A stretch of 7,884 nucleotides of DNA from Peptococcaceae bacterium. Lineage in GTDB: Bacteria; Bacillota; Dehalobacteriia; UBA4068; UBA4997. The position numbers were made by a program, and so were the translations under genes. A model generated the notes under the pieces. It searched no databases. It saw only the letters and a list, made by a program, of their open reading frames with translations, and was not told the origin of the DNA. This document shows, one piece after another, positions 6,401 through 7,884 of this stretch. Position 1 is the first letter of the stretch. Each line of letters opens with the position of its first letter. The stretch lies in NCBI GenBank assembly GCA_019421315.1, contig JAHZFN010000115.1, forward strand, positions 1 to 7,884, written 5' to 3'.

Positions 6401-7015
6401 TTATCTAAAGCCGGCAAAACGAACATCATCGCCGTATAAATTTATATAATTTTCATAACAATTCATAACCTTTTTGGTGTAGGTTCTGGTTTCGGCAAAA
6501 GGAATACTGCCAATATCCTCTTCCGTGCCGTCCCAGACACCGCCCGAAACCCATTTGTCAACATTGCCGTGTCCGCCGGTATACGAAGCAACAGCCTCCA
6601 CAACTTTGCCGCCCCAATGTTCCAGCAAAGTGGAAAGGTACAAACACCCCATTCTAATGTTGTAATCTGCGTCATAAAGCATTGCTTCGTCATATTCAAT
6701 GCCGTTTTTTTCCGCCAGCCAAGAAGCCGTGTCGGGCATAAGCTGCATTAAACCTTTGGCTCCCACTGCACTTTCGGCATTGGGATCAAAATTGCTTTCG
6801 CTTTTCACCATGGCGCAGACCAAAAGGGGGTCTATATCGTATTGGTCGGCCTCCTCAACTATCGTTTCGCTGTATTCGATCGGGTAAAGCCAAACGGGAA
6901 CGATATTATATAGGTACGCCATTAAACATAATAATAACATTAAAAGCAGTACTTTTACAAGCCTTCTGCGGATTTTTCTTGTTTTTTTCCTTGTTTTTTT
7001 TACTTTTTTTGTCAA
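6401..7015 (-). CDS. membrane-anchored lytic transglycosylase (SLT domain)
   Basis: Starting at TTG 7015, a 204-residue protein. It has a very basic N-terminus (residues 2-18), a membrane anchor (19-37) and an SLT/goose-lysozyme-like domain facing the wall. Glu73 in SESNFDP is the catalytic acid; GAKGLMQLMP (85-94), YNIRMGCLYL (118-127) and ETRTY (175-179) are the other family motifs. Such enzymes cleave the MurNAc-GlcNAc bond of peptidoglycan, forming 1,6-anhydro ends. The usual AYNAG motif reads ASYTGG (143-148), an unusual variant. The frame is open upstream to 7099, but AGGAGA six bases before TTG 7015 and the appearance of the basic anchor there decide the start. The gene sits between coaE and nicotinate phosphoribosyltransferase; coaE-SLT adjacency is familiar in Firmicutes. 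Confidence 0.88.
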   Translation of the reverse strand: MTKKVKKTRKKTRKIRRRLVKVLLLMLLLCLMAYLYNIVPVWLYPIEYSETIVEEADQYDIDPLLVCAMVKSESNFDPNAESAVGAKGLMQLMPDTASWLAEKNGIEYDEAMLYDADYNIRMGCLYLSTLLEHWGGKVVEAVASYTGGHGNVDKWVSGGVWDGTEEDIGSIPFAETRTYTKKVMNCYENYINLYGDDVRFAGFR

Positions 7016-7021
7016 AATATA

Positions 7022-7027
7022 TCTCCT
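7022..7027 (-). promoter_or_regulatory. Shine-Dalgarno AGGAGA that decides the lytic transglycosylase start
   Basis: AGGAGA lies six bases before TTG 7015, near-ideal spacing. The longer frame starting at 7099 would read this site as two arginine codons and has no Shine-Dalgarno of its own. Confidence 0.75.
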
Positions 7028-7039
7028 AACAAATCTTTG

Positions 7040-7071
7040 GCGGAATATTTGGGATTTACCGCTTATTCCGC
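7040..7071 (-). promoter_or_regulatory. leader stem-loop near the lytic transglycosylase ribosome site
   Basis: GCGGAATA (7064-7071 on the minus strand) pairs perfectly with TATTCCGC (7040-7047), eight base pairs around a 16-base loop. The 3' arm ends 12 bases before the AGGAGA site, so folding could affect initiation or protect the message. It lacks a T-tract, so it is not an intrinsic terminator. Confidence 0.45.
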
Positions 7072-7078
7072 AATAATT

Positions 7079-7126
7079 ATCGGCAGCGGAAAAGCGCAAA
7101 AAAATACATAAAACCGATATGCCGAT
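7079..7126 (-). promoter_or_regulatory. upstream leader pairing ATCGGCA/TGCCGAT
   Basis: Seven perfectly complementary bases, ATCGGCA (7120-7126) and TGCCGAT (7079-7085) on the minus strand, enclose 34 bases containing a poly-U stretch. With the adjacent 7040-7071 hairpin this could form a two-part leader structure. It matches no riboswitch that I recognise. Confidence 0.35.
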
Positions 7127-7187
7127 TTATTTACGCTGTTCAAAATACGAGCGTTACTATTCCAAAACAATCGTCAAAGCTGTTTTG

Positions 7188-7231
7188 ATTATAAATTATC
7201 ATTATTACAAATTATATTATAAATTATCATT
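7188..7231. repeat. 16-bp direct repeat around the transglycosylase promoter
   Basis: ATTATAAATTATCATT occurs exactly at 7188-7203 and again at 7216-7231, 28 bases apart. Both copies carry TATAAT-type sequence on the minus strand, and the right-hand copy overlaps the predicted -10 box (7229-7234). Confidence 0.85.
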
Positions 7232-7258
7232 ATAAACTTTTTATAAACCGAAATTCAA
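7229..7258 (-). promoter_or_regulatory. promoter for the transglycosylase / nicotinate PRT pair
   Basis: On the minus strand a -35 hexamer TTGAAT (7253-7258) and a perfect -10 TATAAT (7229-7234) are separated by 18 bases. The start would fall near 7222, giving a leader of about 207 bases. The AT-rich setting raises the chance of coincidental matches. Confidence 0.5.
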
Positions 7259-7487
7259 AACAGAAAATTTACTTATTGCAAATCTGCTTATTGACATTTT
7301 GCTTATTAATTATAATTTTTAGAAGCATTTTATTTTTCTCGGTTTTGCCGTATCTTATTTACGCCTTGGTATTTTTTTCAGCCGATTATTAACTGATACA
7401 CTATCACTTATTAAATTTTAATAATTTACTGCCGCATTTATGACATAATTATAACAAACGGCGGCAATTCAGTAAAGAAAAACCGGG

Positions 7488-7535
7488 GGCATCGGGGCAA
7501 GTATACAATAAACAGCAACTTCATATCCCGACGCC
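7488..7535 (-). terminator. probable terminator after coaE
   Basis: On the minus strand GGCGTCGGG (7527-7535) can pair with CCCGATGCC (7488-7496), nine pairs including one G-U, just after the coaE stop at 7544. It is followed by CCCGGTTTTTCTTT. The loop is long (30 bases), so the call is moderate. Confidence 0.5.
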
Positions 7536-7543
7536 GCAAGCTA

Positions 7544-7884
7544 TTATTCGGAAGCAGAATTATGCAGATTTTCGGCAAACTCGGCAACATTTTGCCACAA
7601 ATCCGCCAAACTGCCGTTGTTGTATATGACGTATTGAGAAAGCTCTCTTTTTTTTGTCTGGGGCATTTGGCTGTTCATGCGGTCCTTGACTTTTTCTTCT
7701 GTCAAACCGTCCCTTGCCGTTACTCTTTGCAAGCGAATATCATCATCGGCAAAAACCAAAACAACGCTGTCAGCCAAAGCTTCCATACCTGCCTCAAAAA
7801 GCACTGCTGCTTCCAAAATAATATTCTGTTCGGGATTTTGCTCTTTCACCTCGGCAATCTGCCTGATGATTTCCGCATTGATAG
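7544..7884 (-). CDS. coaE: dephospho-CoA kinase, C-terminal part (N-terminus outside window)
   Basis: The visible 113 codons are the C-terminal half or more of CoaE, which phosphorylates the 3'-hydroxyl of dephospho-CoA with ATP in the last step of coenzyme A synthesis. Recognisable parts in order are INAEIIRQIAE, AAVLFEAGME (the CoaE LLFE-type motif), VVLVFADDDIRLQR, TARDGLTEE, RMNSQMPQTKK (lid/arginine region) and YVIYNNGSLADLW near the end. The P-loop and first substrate-binding segment lie beyond 7884. The frame is open to the window edge, so the internal GTG at 7849 is not a start. The lytic transglycosylase lies downstream on the same strand, separated by a terminator-like hairpin. Confidence 0.92.
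   Translation of the reverse strand, partial: INAEIIRQIAEVKEQNPEQNIILEAAVLFEAGMEALADSVVLVFADDDIRLQRVTARDGLTEEKVKDRMNSQMPQTKKRELSQYVIYNNGSLADLWQNVAEFAENLHNSASE

Larger units (their letters stand above)
7016..7543. other. intergenic region: coaE terminator, promoter and structured leader
   Basis: This 528-base stretch separates coaE from the lytic transglycosylase on the minus strand. In transcription order it holds a terminator-like hairpin (7488-7535), about 220 AT-rich bases without recognised content, a promoter (7229-7258) overlapping a 16-bp direct repeat, and a leader of about 200 bases with two stem-loops (7079-7126 and 7040-7071) before the start at 7015. No convincing small gene was found. 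A smaller inverted repeat, CAAAACA/TGTTTTG, lies at 7163-7187. Confidence 0.7.

Noticed and set aside
7016..7099. N-terminal extension of the lytic transglycosylase from TTG 7099
   Set aside because: No Shine-Dalgarno precedes 7099, the extension runs through the AGGAGA site and a perfect hairpin, and the basic signal anchor begins naturally at TTG 7015.

Overview
The window looks like chromosomal DNA from a low-to-moderate GC Bacillota (Firmicutes) bacterium. Spacers are very AT-rich while genes are moderately GC-rich. Shine-Dalgarno sequences are strong (AGGTGAT, AGGAGA), and two of the best-supported starts are TTG codons. Gene content fits: a YhgE/Pip membrane protein and a coaE / lytic transglycosylase neighbourhood of the kind seen in Clostridia and Negativicutes. 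I cannot name a genus. I see no insertion sequence, phage gene, CRISPR array or plasmid function; this is mostly ordinary housekeeping sequence.

Layout, left to right. At 1-54 is the 5' part of a tRNA-Cys gene on the minus strand, with its own promoter (67-95). At 184-714, minus strand, is thpR (RNA 2',3'-cyclic phosphodiesterase). A 646-base AT-rich spacer (715-1360) holds a 12-bp tandem repeat, three inverted repeats, a sigma-70-type promoter and an 11-bp repeat that copies the -10 hexamer. This leads into the only plus-strand gene, a YhgE/Pip-type membrane protein (1361-3418, probably TTG start). A strong two-way terminator (3443-3476) separates it from the convergent minus-strand genes.

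Those are an alpha/beta hydrolase (3516-4238), the fluoride channel crcB/fluC (4320-4715) and a two-helix membrane protein resembling AtpZ (4834-5127, own promoter). A second terminator (5238-5278) ends the next minus-strand unit, a lytic transglycosylase (6401-7015) followed 20 bases later by a short-form nicotinate phosphoribosyltransferase (5331-6380). This pair has a promoter near 7229-7258 and a roughly 200-base leader with two stem-loops. The window ends inside coaE (7544-7884, N-terminal part missing), whose probable terminator is at 7488-7535.

Functionally the genes are mixed: coenzyme A and NAD cofactor synthesis (coaE, nicotinate phosphoribosyltransferase), wall remodelling (lytic transglycosylase), fluoride export (FluC), RNA end processing (ThpR) and an envelope transporter-like protein (YhgE/Pip). 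I found no clear undescribed system. The parts most worth a second look are the layered control region before the YhgE/Pip gene, the altered active-site motif and structured leader of the lytic transglycosylase, and the orphan AtpZ-like protein.
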